A DNA stretch of 64,000 nt from NCBI RefSeq assembly GCF_000661915.1, contig NZ_CP007509.1, positions 1,798,001 to 1,862,000 of the forward strand. Reading direction: 5' to 3'. Both the position numbers and the translations under genes were made by a program. The stretch comes from Stutzerimonas decontaminans (lineage in GTDB: Bacteria; Pseudomonadota; Gammaproteobacteria; Pseudomonadales; Pseudomonadaceae). Position 1 is the first letter of the stretch. Each line of letters starts with the position of its first letter. This document shows, in pieces, positions 8,392 to 16,118 of this stretch. The notes beneath the pieces are model-generated. The model made no database searches. It was not told the origin of the DNA and saw only the letters and a list, made by a program, of their open reading frames with translations.

Positions 8392-9516
8392 ATGACCTTC
8401 CTCCTGATCGCAAGCTTCCCCGACTCGCTCCTGCGGTTCCGTGGTGCTTTGATTAATGCTCTACTGGCTCGGGGCCTATCTGTACATGTGGCGGCCCCGG
8501 ACCTTCCTGCAGGCAGCACCATTCGCCAGCGCCTGGAGGCGAAGGGCCTGCAGGTGCACGAGATTCCCCTGCGCCGTACTGGAATGAATCCACTCTCTGA
8601 TTTGTGCAGTTTGCTGAATTTGTGGCGCCTGATGCGTCGGATCCGTCCCGATTACGTACTGGGTTACACCATCAAACCGGTGATCTACGGTTCGCTTGCG
8701 GCACGGTTGGCTGGCGTTCCACGGCGATTCGCCTTGATCACCGGTTTGGGGTATGCATTCCAAGGTCAGGAGGACGGCGGACATTGGCGTAGTTTGTTGC
8801 GCTCAATGGTGCTGCGCTTGTATGCCGTCGCGCTGCACGGTACGCATAAAGTGTTCTTTCAGAATCCCGACGATCAGGCATTGTTCCTTGAGTCAGGGCT
8901 CCTTCCGCCGGCGACGCCGTCCTTCGTGGTGAACGGGTCCGGAGTTGATGTGGCGGAGTACAGCTTAGCGCCGTTGCCGCCTGCTCCGCGCTTTTTGCTG
9001 ATCGCCCGCCTGCTGGGCGACAAGGGCGTTCGCGAGTATGCCGAGGCCGCGCGACAAGTACGTTCACGCCATCCTGAAGCAGTATTCAGTCTAGTCGGCT
9101 GGATTGACGAGAACCCGGATGCGATTAAGCAAGAAGAGCTGGATGCCTGGGTGGCAGAAGGCACTCTTGAATTCCTCGGTCGCCTGAGCGATGTACGTCC
9201 AGCAATTGCTGCATGCAGCGTCTATGTGCTGCCTTCTTATCGAGAAGGCACACCGCGCACAGTGTTGGAAGCTATGGCTATGGGGCGCGCCATCATCACT
9301 ACTGACGCACCCGGTTGTCGTGAGACGGTGGTGGACGACGACAATGGCTTATTGGTGCCTGTTAGAGCGGTGAATGAGCTGGTTGCCGCTATGCAGCGTT
9401 TCATCGCTGAACGAGAGCTAGTAGTTCGCATGGGTGCCCGATCACGACTGATCGCTGAACAAAAGTACGACGTACATCGGGTCAATGCCGTGATGCTGAA
9501 GGAGATGGGAGTCTGA
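8392..9516 (+). CDS. Glycosyltransferase GT4, PglA-like
   Basis: A 374-residue GT-B transferase. The ATG at 8392 is preferred over an upstream in-frame TTG at 8362 because GGAG (8378-8381) sits just upstream and the protein then begins MTFLLIASFPDSLLRFRG, a normal first beta-strand. The C-terminal domain has PSYREGTPRTVLEAMAMGRA, the GT4 donor-binding motif. Its place directly before a PglC-type phosphotransferase suggests that it adds the second sugar to undecaprenyl-diphospho-bacillosamine, as PglA does in Campylobacter. The sugar it uses is not readable. The stop overlaps the next ATG (TGATG). Confidence 0.82.
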   Translation: MTFLLIASFPDSLLRFRGALINALLARGLSVHVAAPDLPAGSTIRQRLEAKGLQVHEIPLRRTGMNPLSDLCSLLNLWRLMRRIRPDYVLGYTIKPVIYGSLAARLAGVPRRFALITGLGYAFQGQEDGGHWRSLLRSMVLRLYAVALHGTHKVFFQNPDDQALFLESGLLPPATPSFVVNGSGVDVAEYSLAPLPPAPRFLLIARLLGDKGVREYAEAARQVRSRHPEAVFSLVGWIDENPDAIKQEELDAWVAEGTLEFLGRLSDVRPAIAACSVYVLPSYREGTPRTVLEAMAMGRAIITTDAPGCRETVVDDDNGLLVPVRAVNELVAAMQRFIAERELVVRMGARSRLIAEQKYDVHRVNAVMLKEMGV

Positions 9517-10112
9517 TGCTCAAGCGCCTTTTCGATATTGCCGCTTCCGCTTTCGGTTTATTGCTTCTAGCGCCAGTCATTGCCATTGTCGCCTGGCAAG
9601 TTCGCCGGAAATTAGGCTCGCCGCTTTTCTTTCGTCAGGTCCGTCCTGGCCTGAATGGCAGGCCATTTGAGATGATCAAGTTCCGCACCATGAGTGATGC
9701 CGCGGATGCGGCAGGCAACCCACTGGCAGATTCTGAGCGTATGACGTCGTTTGGCAAATTCCTGCGCTCCAGTAGCCTGGATGAGCTGCCGGAATTGTGG
9801 AACGTGCTCAAAGGGGAAATGAGCCTAGTCGGTCCGCGTCCACTATTGATGGAGTACCTGCCGCTATATAGTCCCGAGCAGTATCGGCGCCATGAGGTAC
9901 GCCCTGGAGTGACCGGTTGGGCTCAAGTCAATGGTCGCAACGCGTTGAGTTGGGATGAAAAGTTCAAGCTGGATGTCTGGTACGTGGACAACCGTTCATT
10001 CTGGCTGGATCTGAAAATCATCTTCTTAACCATCAAGACTGTGGTGGTTCGTGATGGCATCAGTGCCGATGGTGACGTGACCATGCCCAAGTTCACGGGG
10101 CGCAAGCCATGA
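9516..10112 (+). CDS. pglC: Initiating phosphoglycosyl transferase, PglC type
   Basis: A 198-residue monotopic polyprenyl-phosphate phosphoglycosyl transferase of the short PglC form, without the extra membrane domain found in WcaJ. It has one N-terminal hydrophobic segment (LLLLAPVIAIVAW) and the catalytic Asp89-Glu90 dyad in SSLDELPELWNV. The family motif RPGVTGWAQVNGRN lies near residue 130. It should transfer phospho-di-N-acetylbacillosamine or a similar sugar phosphate from UDP to undecaprenyl phosphate, starting the O-unit. It is embedded in overlapping genes with the transferase before it and the acetyltransferase after it. No WbpL/WecA-type initiator is visible in the window. Confidence 0.87.
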   Translation: MLKRLFDIAASAFGLLLLAPVIAIVAWQVRRKLGSPLFFRQVRPGLNGRPFEMIKFRTMSDAADAAGNPLADSERMTSFGKFLRSSSLDELPELWNVLKGEMSLVGPRPLLMEYLPLYSPEQYRRHEVRPGVTGWAQVNGRNALSWDEKFKLDVWYVDNRSFWLDLKIIFLTIKTVVVRDGISADGDVTMPKFTGRKP

Positions 10113-10729
10113 AACAACTTGCGATTCTGGGCGCTAGTGGTCACGGCAAGGTGGTGGCGGATACGGCCGAATGCTGTGGTTGGCAATCAATTGATTTCTT
10201 TGACGATGCGTGGCCCCGTCTTGGACATAACGGCGTCTGGCCTGTTGCGGGCAATACGACGAGGCTCATCGAGCGCTTCGCTGAGTTCGACGGTGTGGTG
10301 GTTGCTATCGGTAATAACTCTATTCGTCACGCTAAGTTACTCCAGTTGCGAGCGGCAGGAGCTTCGTTAGCAACGTTGGTGCATCCCGCTGCTAGCGTCA
10401 GCCGGTACGCTTCCATCGGGTTTGGCTCCGTCATCTTCGCGGGGGCGGTGGTCAACGCTGATGCTTCCGTAGGGATGGGTGCTGTTCTTAATACCGGGTG
10501 CAGCATCGACCACGACTGTGTACTGGGTGAGGCTGTTCATATTAGCCCCGGCGCTCACCTAGCTGGCGGCGTTCATATTGGTGACGAAAGCTGGGTAGGT
10601 ATAGGCGCTAGCGTTCGTCAATTGGTCGCGATCGGGAAGCGGGTGATGGTGGGGGCTGGTGCGGCAGTTGTCGGTGATATTCCGGACGATGTGACGGTTG
10701 CTGGCGTACCGGCTAAACGACTGAGGTAG
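10109..10729 (+). CDS. pglD: UDP-4-amino-sugar N-acetyltransferase, PglD type
   Basis: A 206-residue protein with a Rossmann-like N-terminal subdomain (LAILGASGHGKVVADTAE) that binds the UDP-sugar, followed by a left-handed beta-helix of hexapeptide repeats. The candidate catalytic base is His135 in CSIDHDCVLG. The C-terminal signature VVGDIPDDVTVAGVPAKRL is typical of PglD/NeuD/PerB. It is predicted to acetylate the C4 amino group of UDP-4-amino-4,6-dideoxy-GlcNAc, giving UDP-di-N-acetylbacillosamine. It overlaps the pglC stop by 4 bp. Confidence 0.87.
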   Translation: MKQLAILGASGHGKVVADTAECCGWQSIDFFDDAWPRLGHNGVWPVAGNTTRLIERFAEFDGVVVAIGNNSIRHAKLLQLRAAGASLATLVHPAASVSRYASIGFGSVIFAGAVVNADASVGMGAVLNTGCSIDHDCVLGEAVHISPGAHLAGGVHIGDESWVGIGASVRQLVAIGKRVMVGAGAAVVGDIPDDVTVAGVPAKRLR

Positions 10730-10737
10730 TTATTTTT

Positions 10738-11922
10738 ATGCTTAACACACCGTTCAGCTCTTGGCCGAGCTTCACCGAAGAAGAGGCCGATGCCGTTCGT
10801 GACGTGATTCTTTCCAACAAGGTGAACTATTGGACCGGGCAGGAATGCCGTGCTTTCGAAAAAGAGTTTGCTGTGTGGAGCGGCACTGAGTACGCCATCG
10901 CACTAGCTAACGGTACTGTCGCTTTAGATTTAGCGCTACAGGCGTTAGGCATTGGTGCTGGTGATGAAGTTGTGGTGACGCCGCGCACTTTCCTTGCTTC
11001 GGTTTCCAGCATCGTGAACACCGGGGCAGTTCCGGTGTTTGCTGACGTTGATAGAGAGTCTCAAAATATTACGCGAGAGACGATTCAGGCTGCACTTACC
11101 TCTCGCACTCGGGCAGTTGTCTGTGTTCACTTGGCCGGTTGGCCATGCGATATGGACCCGATCATGGCTTTGGCTGCCGAGTACGACCTTAAGATCATTG
11201 AAGATTGCGCGCAGGCTCATGGTGCGACTTATAAGGGGCGCCCGGTTGGTTCGATCGGCCATATAGCTGCCTGGTCCTTCTGTCAGGACAAGATCATGAC
11301 CACCGGGGGAGAAGGTGGGATGGTCACCACAAATGATCGCGAGCTGTGGTCGAAGATGTGGTCGTTCAAAGACCACGGCAAAAGCTGGGAGGCGGTCTAT
11401 GAGCGGGAGCATGCCCCAGGTTTTCGTTGGCTGCATGAAAGCTTTGGTACTAACTGGCGGATGATGGAGGTCCAGGCAGTGATCGGTCGAATCCAGCTTC
11501 GCCGCATGCCGGAATGGCATGCGGCGCGCTTGGCGAACTGTCAGCGGATATGGTCCACAGCCGAAGCATTGCGGGGATTGCGCGTCCCGCAAATTCCCCA
11601 AGTTATCGGCCACGCCGGCTATAAATGCTATGTGTTCGTTGAGCCCACGCAGCTAGCGGCTGGTTGGAGCAGAGATCGAATTCTGGAAGAAATATCGAAG
11701 CAGGGAGTTCCTTGCTATTCAGGCTCCTGCTCAGAGGTGTATTTGGAAAAAGCCTTTGAGGGGACAGGCTGGCGGCCTGATCGACGCCTACCAGTCGCCC
11801 GGGAGTTAGGGGAAACCAGCCTTATGTTCCTGGTGCACCCGACATTGACGGATTCAGAGATGAAGAAGACTTGTTCCGTCCTAACGCAGGTCATGACCTT
11901 TGCCACGAATCCAGTCGCTTGA
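10738..11922 (+). CDS. pglE: PLP-dependent UDP-4-keto sugar aminotransferase, PglE type (DegT/DnrJ/EryC1)
   Basis: A 394-residue fold-type I aminotransferase. The PLP Schiff-base lysine is Lys185 in WSFCQDKIMTTGGEGGMV, and the cofactor-binding segment IIEDCAQAHGATYKG precedes it. It should transaminate the 4-keto product of the downstream dehydratase to the 4-amino sugar, which the preceding PglD-like enzyme acetylates. It begins 8 bp after pglD. Its position in a pglA-C-D-E-F order supports a bacillosamine pathway over perosamine or Vio4N, although family membership alone cannot fix the stereochemistry. Confidence 0.86.
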   Translation: MLNTPFSSWPSFTEEEADAVRDVILSNKVNYWTGQECRAFEKEFAVWSGTEYAIALANGTVALDLALQALGIGAGDEVVVTPRTFLASVSSIVNTGAVPVFADVDRESQNITRETIQAALTSRTRAVVCVHLAGWPCDMDPIMALAAEYDLKIIEDCAQAHGATYKGRPVGSIGHIAAWSFCQDKIMTTGGEGGMVTTNDRELWSKMWSFKDHGKSWEAVYEREHAPGFRWLHESFGTNWRMMEVQAVIGRIQLRRMPEWHAARLANCQRIWSTAEALRGLRVPQIPQVIGHAGYKCYVFVEPTQLAAGWSRDRILEEISKQGVPCYSGSCSEVYLEKAFEGTGWRPDRRLPVARELGETSLMFLVHPTLTDSEMKKTCSVLTQVMTFATNPVA

Positions 11923-11948
11923 GTGGGCTGCCATAACGAGAGGTTATT

Positions 11949-13958
11949 GTGTTACGACGTGCTGAAGAGCTAAGGGCGAGACTGGTAAGTTTGCCGCGGC
12001 AGCATAAACGCTTGATCCAGGTCTCCGCGGACGTGCTGCTGGTCTGGATGGCGCTGTGGTTGTCTTTTTACATCCGACTTGGGAACGCAAGTTTCGTAGA
12101 TCCGCTCGGAGGACACGCCTGGCTGTTCGGCATCGCGCCGCTGGTTTCCATCCCGCTCTTCGTTCGCTTCGGCATGTATCGCGCGGTCATGCGTTACTTC
12201 GGCAACGATGCGCTGATCGCAATCGCAAAGGCCGTCACGCTCTCCGCATTGCTGCTTTCTCTTGCGGTGTACTGGCGTACCGATGCACCGAAGTTGATTC
12301 CACGCTCGATGGTCTTCAACTACTGGTGGTTGAGCCTCATGTTGATTGGTGGCTTGCGCCTGCTGATGCGCCAGTACTTCATGGGGGACTGGTTTTCACC
12401 GAACACGGCCACCAAGTTCAAGGGCAAAGAGGCAGGACTACCCAAGGTCGCCGTGTATGGCGCGGGTGCAGCGGGCAATCAGCTGGTGGCGGCGTTGCGC
12501 ATGGGCCGGGCGATGCGGCCTGTGGCGTTTATCGACGACGATCCGAACTTGCACAACCGAGTCATTGCCGGGCTGCGTGTCTATTCGGCCAAGCAGATCG
12601 CGCAGCTGGTCGAGGAGACCAGCGCTGGAGAAATCCTGCTGGCCATTCCTTCCGCATCACGGGCTCGCCGCCGTGAAATTCTGGAAATGTTGGAACGTTT
12701 CCCTTTGCACGTACGTAGCGTGCCGGGCTTTATGGATTTGGCGAGCGGCAAAGTGCAGGTTGAAGACATCCAGGAGGTGGATATCGCCGACCTGCTGGGA
12801 CGTGACGCGGTGCCGCCGCAGCAGGCCCTGTTCGAGAAGTGCATTCGCGGCAAGGTTGTGATGGTGACGGGTGCCGGTGGGTCGATCGGCTCGGAGTTGT
12901 GCCGTCAGATTATTTCCACCAAACCTCAGGCGCTGCTCTTGTTTGAGCACTGCGAATTCAACCTCTACAGTATTCATCTCGAGCTTGAACGGCTGGTGGA
13001 GCGATCATCCTTGGCGACGAGGTTGGTGCCGATCTTGGGGTCGATTCGCAATCCGGACCGGCTGCTCGACGTGATGCGCACGTGGGAGGTCGAGACGGTT
13101 TATCACGCCGCTGCCTACAAACACGTACCTATGGTCGAACACAATGTGGCGGAAGGCGTGCTGAACAATGTGATCGGCACCTTGAATACGGCGCAGTCGG
13201 CCGTGCAGGCCGGGGTCAGCAACTTCGTACTGATTTCCACCGACAAGGCAGTGCGGCCGACGAATGTCATGGGCAGTACCAAGCGTGTTGCCGAGTTGAT
13301 TTTGCAGGCGCTGAGTCGTGAACCGGCGCCTAGCTTGTTTGGCGTTGCGGACGCCCTGCATCACGTCAACAAGACCCGTTTCACGATGGTTCGTTTTGGC
13401 AATGTGCTCGGCTCGTCGGGTTCGGTCATCCCGCGTTTCTATGCGCAGATCCGGGCGGGTGGGCCGGTGACGGTTACGCATCCGAAGATTACCCGCTACT
13501 TCATGACCATTCCCGAAGCGGCTCAGCTGGTGATCCAGGCGGGCTCGATGGGGCAGGGCGGGGACGTGTTCGTGCTGGACATGGGGCAGCCGGTGCGTAT
13601 TGCCGAGCTGGCCGAGAAGCTGATCCATCTTTCTGGCTTGAGCGTGCGTTCGGAGAAGTGCCCGCACGGGGATATCAAGATCGAGTACACCGGTTTGCGT
13701 CCCGGCGAGAAGCTGTATGAGGAGCTGCTGATCGGCGACAACGTGAGCCCCACCGAGCACCCGATGATCATGCGGGCCAATGAAGAGCATCTTGATTGGG
13801 ATGCGCTGAAGAACAGGTTGGCGAAGCTGGTCAAGGCCGTGGAGAACGACGACTATCCGCAGGTTCGGCAGCTGCTGCGGGAGGTGGTGAGCGGGTATGT
13901 GCCGGAGGGGGAGATCGTCGACTGGATCTATCAACAGCGGCGGGTGGAGCCGGAATAG
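11949..13958 (+). CDS. wbpM: Membrane-bound UDP-GlcNAc C4,C6-dehydratase, WbpM/PglF/FlaA1 family
   Basis: A 669-residue protein starting with GTG (11949) behind GAGAGG at 11938-11943. The N-terminal 150 residues contain about four membrane segments. Two nucleotide-binding domains follow, with GAGAAG at about 171-176 and GAGGSIG at 308-314. Met441 and Lys445 (NVMGSTK) form the atypical catalytic pair of this family. It converts UDP-GlcNAc to the 4-keto-6-deoxy intermediate used for QuiNAc, FucNAc and bacillosamine. In Pseudomonas wbpM usually closes the O-antigen locus, and here too it is followed by REP repeats and unrelated minus-strand genes. Confidence 0.93.
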   Translation: MLRRAEELRARLVSLPRQHKRLIQVSADVLLVWMALWLSFYIRLGNASFVDPLGGHAWLFGIAPLVSIPLFVRFGMYRAVMRYFGNDALIAIAKAVTLSALLLSLAVYWRTDAPKLIPRSMVFNYWWLSLMLIGGLRLLMRQYFMGDWFSPNTATKFKGKEAGLPKVAVYGAGAAGNQLVAALRMGRAMRPVAFIDDDPNLHNRVIAGLRVYSAKQIAQLVEETSAGEILLAIPSASRARRREILEMLERFPLHVRSVPGFMDLASGKVQVEDIQEVDIADLLGRDAVPPQQALFEKCIRGKVVMVTGAGGSIGSELCRQIISTKPQALLLFEHCEFNLYSIHLELERLVERSSLATRLVPILGSIRNPDRLLDVMRTWEVETVYHAAAYKHVPMVEHNVAEGVLNNVIGTLNTAQSAVQAGVSNFVLISTDKAVRPTNVMGSTKRVAELILQALSREPAPSLFGVADALHHVNKTRFTMVRFGNVLGSSGSVIPRFYAQIRAGGPVTVTHPKITRYFMTIPEAAQLVIQAGSMGQGGDVFVLDMGQPVRIAELAEKLIHLSGLSVRSEKCPHGDIKIEYTGLRPGEKLYEELLIGDNVSPTEHPMIMRANEEHLDWDALKNRLAKLVKAVENDDYPQVRQLLREVVSGYVPEGEIVDWIYQQRRVEPE

Positions 13959-13965
13959 TGCTGTG

Positions 13966-14310
13966 CTTTGAGGGCGGCCTGAACTCCGGGTGAGCTTTGT
14001 GATCCTGAGCTGGCGCGTGGCTCGCTATTCGCCGCGAGGGCGCGCCTCCCACGGGTTTGGTGGAGGCTTTTCGCTTTTGTGGGAGGTCTGAGCTCGGGGC
14101 GAGCCTTGTGATCTTGAGCTGGCGCGTGGCTCGCTATTCGCCGCGAGGGCGCGCCTCCCACGGGTTTGGTGGTGGCTTTTCGCTTTTGTGTGGAGGCTGG
14201 ACTCGGGGCGAGCCTTTTGATTTTTTAAGCGGGTGTTTGGCTCGCTAATCGCCGCGGGGGCGCGCCTCCCACGCGATTGGGGGAATGCCTTTTGCTTTTG
14301 TGGGGGGCAG
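13966..14310 (+). repeat. Three tandem ~110-bp units, each carrying a REP core
   Basis: Three imperfect direct copies follow wbpM. The REP cores start at 14031, 14140 and 14251, giving a period of 109-111 bp. Copies one and two share the core GCCGCGAGGGCGCGCCTCCC, and copy three has one changed base (GCCGCGGGGG...). The flanks GGCGCGTGGCTCGCTATTC and CTTTTCGCTTTTGTG are repeated as well, so the whole unit and not just the REP was duplicated. Short ORFs crossing the array repeat the same peptides and are not genes. Confidence 0.9.
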
Positions 14311-14405
14311 GGCTTACTGGCTGATCAGCCTTTGGCCGATAAACGATCTTCCCGCTTGTTACTGCGCGATAAGTAGCAAGCCCGTTTCGCTGAATCCTTG
14401 CGCTA

Positions 14406-14813
14406 TCAGTGCCGCGCACCCTCATCCGGCATGCTCAACAGCTGCTTTTCACGGTTCCAGTCGAACGGCTCGTCGTTCTGTTCGGCTTCGTAGCGGCGTT
14501 CTTCCAGCTGCTGGAAGACGGCGATCTCGTCATCGGGCATGAAGTGCAGGCAGTCGCCGCCAAAGAACCACAGCAGGTCGCGCGGTACCAGGTGAGCGAT
14601 CTGGGGATAGCGGTGGAAAACCTGGCAGATCAGGTCCTGACCCATATGGCGCTCTTCCGGCACGTTCTGCAGGTTCATGATCAGTTCGTCGAAGCGCTCG
14701 AGGAACAGTGCGTGGCTTTCTTCCGAAACTTGTTCGGCCTCGCCCATGGCGAGCAGGATGCCGCGTAGATGGGCCAGCAGGGCCAGGTTGTGATCGTGGT
14801 ATGGATTGGCCAT
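14406..14813 (-). CDS. Conserved hypothetical protein, 135 aa
   Basis: A small acidic soluble protein that I do not recognise by function. It starts MANPYHDHNLALLAHLRGIL and is rich in Glu, Asp, His and Leu, with predicted helices throughout and no signal peptide, membrane segment or cysteine cluster. A distinctive aromatic patch RDLLWFFGGDCLHFMPDDE lies at about residues 78-96. Codon use is normal for the surrounding chromosome and the reading frame is clean, so it is very likely a real gene. It is transcribed toward the REP array. The adjacent phosphopantetheinyl transferase gene on the same strand lies 205 bp away, so an operon is uncertain. Confidence 0.7.
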   Translation of the reverse strand: MANPYHDHNLALLAHLRGILLAMGEAEQVSEESHALFLERFDELIMNLQNVPEERHMGQDLICQVFHRYPQIAHLVPRDLLWFFGGDCLHFMPDDEIAVFQQLEERRYEAEQNDEPFDWNREKQLLSMPDEGARH

Positions 14814-14974
14814 GGTGCACCTGTGTCGGGTTTGATGGGGCGCGATTATAGGCGTGTGCGCCGGGTAATTGGGGTGTCTGGTTGACTCGCGCGGAGCCTG
14901 GCGGTTCGACTTTTCGGATGCGAGGCGCCGATTAATGGGCTGCGGCTGCCTGATTGGCCGGCCTGTCTGTAATC

Positions 14975-14996
14975 GCCGCGAGGGCGCGCCGCCTAC
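14975..14996 (+). repeat. Single REP element
   Basis: GCCGCGAGGGCGCGCCGCCTAC matches the tandem-array core with two substitutions near its end. It lies in the 205-bp gap between two minus-strand genes and has no inverted partner within 100 bp. Confidence 0.8.
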
Positions 14997-15018
14997 GGAT
15001 TGGGTGTGTGTTTTGAGC

Positions 15019-15750
15019 TTAGGTGGTGGCCCCAGGCTGAGCAGGAATGCCGATCAGGCTGAGCAGGTAGCCATCGAATGTGGATATCTGGCCATCGAGC
15101 TCGACACCGTTGCGCCAGGTCCTGGAGAGGTCGATCAGCAAGCGCAGGCGCGCAATGCCTTGATGAGTGACATCTAGCACCTCGGCATCCTGGAAGTAGA
15201 AACGTTGCTTCACCAAAGGGTAGAGGGCCTTGAAAAGGCTTTCCTTGAGCGAGAACGTTTGGGTGACCAGTTGGGCGCGTTCGCCTGCGTTTAGCGGTAA
15301 GTAGATATCCAGTTCACGAGGCGTGAGGATCTCGGCGGCCAGGCGGTCGGCTCGTTCGGGTGTCAGCAGGCGTTCGATGTCCAGGCCCAGTCCAATCCAT
15401 TCCTGCTGGCGCGCCACCACTGCGCCGGCCCATCCTGTGCCGTGTGTGATGGAGCCGACTAGGCCTGTCGGCCACTGCGGCGCGCGATCTTCGCCCACTG
15501 GCGGCACGAATGCCGTGCCGGTCAGTCCTCGCAGGGCTTCCCGCGCACACAGACGACCGGCAAGAAATTCCGCCTGCCGTTTGCTGACACCTTTTTGCTG
15601 CGGAATCTTCCAGCGATCAAAGTCCTCGGGATTGAGCAGCGCCGGATCAAAGTGCGTGCTCAGCAGGCGTACGCCAGGCAGGGCTAGAGGCAGCGGCCAG
15701 TGGTCGGTGAGTGGCGTGCAGCAGCGTGGATAGGGAGGCTGGTCGTTCAT
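15019..15750 (-). CDS. 4'-phosphopantetheinyl transferase (EntD/PcpS-like)
   Basis: A 243-residue enzyme that attaches the phosphopantetheine arm of CoA to a conserved serine of carrier proteins. The magnesium-binding motif is GLGLDIE (about residues 118-124) and the second signature is FSLKESLFKALYP (about 170-182), matching (W/F)-S-x-K-E-x-x-x-K. SITHGTG, near residue 101, matches the usual SISH motif. The size fits the EntD/PcpS class. In Pseudomonas this single enzyme often serves both fatty-acid and siderophore carrier proteins; none of its targets is in the window. REP elements lie on both sides. Confidence 0.9.
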   Translation of the reverse strand: MNDQPPYPRCCTPLTDHWPLPLALPGVRLLSTHFDPALLNPEDFDRWKIPQQKGVSKRQAEFLAGRLCAREALRGLTGTAFVPPVGEDRAPQWPTGLVGSITHGTGWAGAVVARQQEWIGLGLDIERLLTPERADRLAAEILTPRELDIYLPLNAGERAQLVTQTFSLKESLFKALYPLVKQRFYFQDAEVLDVTHQGIARLRLLIDLSRTWRNGVELDGQISTFDGYLLSLIGIPAQPGATT

Positions 15751-15795
15751 GGCCGCTATTCTGCCTTAAGGTGGCTGACCATGGTCAGCAGCATC

Positions 15796-15860
15796 GCCGC
15801 GAGGGTGCGCCTCCCACAACTGCATAGCAAACAAGGTGTACGAGGCGCGCCCTCGCGGCG
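15796..15860. repeat. BIME-like inverted pair of REP elements
   Basis: A forward REP (15796-15817, one change from the core) faces an inverted REP (15842-15859, GAGGCGCGCCCTCGCGGC) about 24 bp away. A decayed GC-rich relative, GCCCTGGGGGCGGGCCTCC, follows near 15896-15914. In RNA the pair would fold into a large cruciform-like hairpin. It lies between the divergently transcribed phosphopantetheinyl transferase and pap genes. Confidence 0.85.
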
Positions 15861-15987
15861 CATGTAGCCGCAAGCCGGCGAAGTCCCACTGCCCCGCCCT
15901 GGGGGCGGGCCTCCAACAAAAGCAGCTGTAGGCCCGCCATGATCCAAGCCCCGCCTCCGCGCGGGCCCACAAAGCGTCGTCCTGAGA

Positions 15988-16022
15988 TTAACCCTCCAGA
16001 AACATGTGTTTGGGAGGTTTAA
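15988..16022. promoter_or_regulatory. Near-perfect palindrome upstream of pap
   Basis: TTAACCCTCC (15988-15997) pairs with GGAGGTTTAA (16013-16022) with one mismatch, and inside it AAACA pairs with TGTTT around a TG centre. The element ends 96 bp before the pap ATG, in the position expected for an operator or an RNA leader hairpin. It does not resemble the REP family and no regulator can be named. Confidence 0.45.
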
Positions 16023-16118
16023 CTGCCGTTCGTCTTACGCGCTCTATTTTTCCGTTCCGCTCGCTATGTGCCCGGCCTGACTGCTAGGGTTTGGCGCATT
16101 ACCAGTGCGGAGACCGTG

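Noticed and set aside
13966..14310. Possible CRISPR array
   Set aside because: Three direct repeats of ~110 bp with repeated flanks are REP-unit duplications; there are no short repeats with unique spacers and no cas genes.
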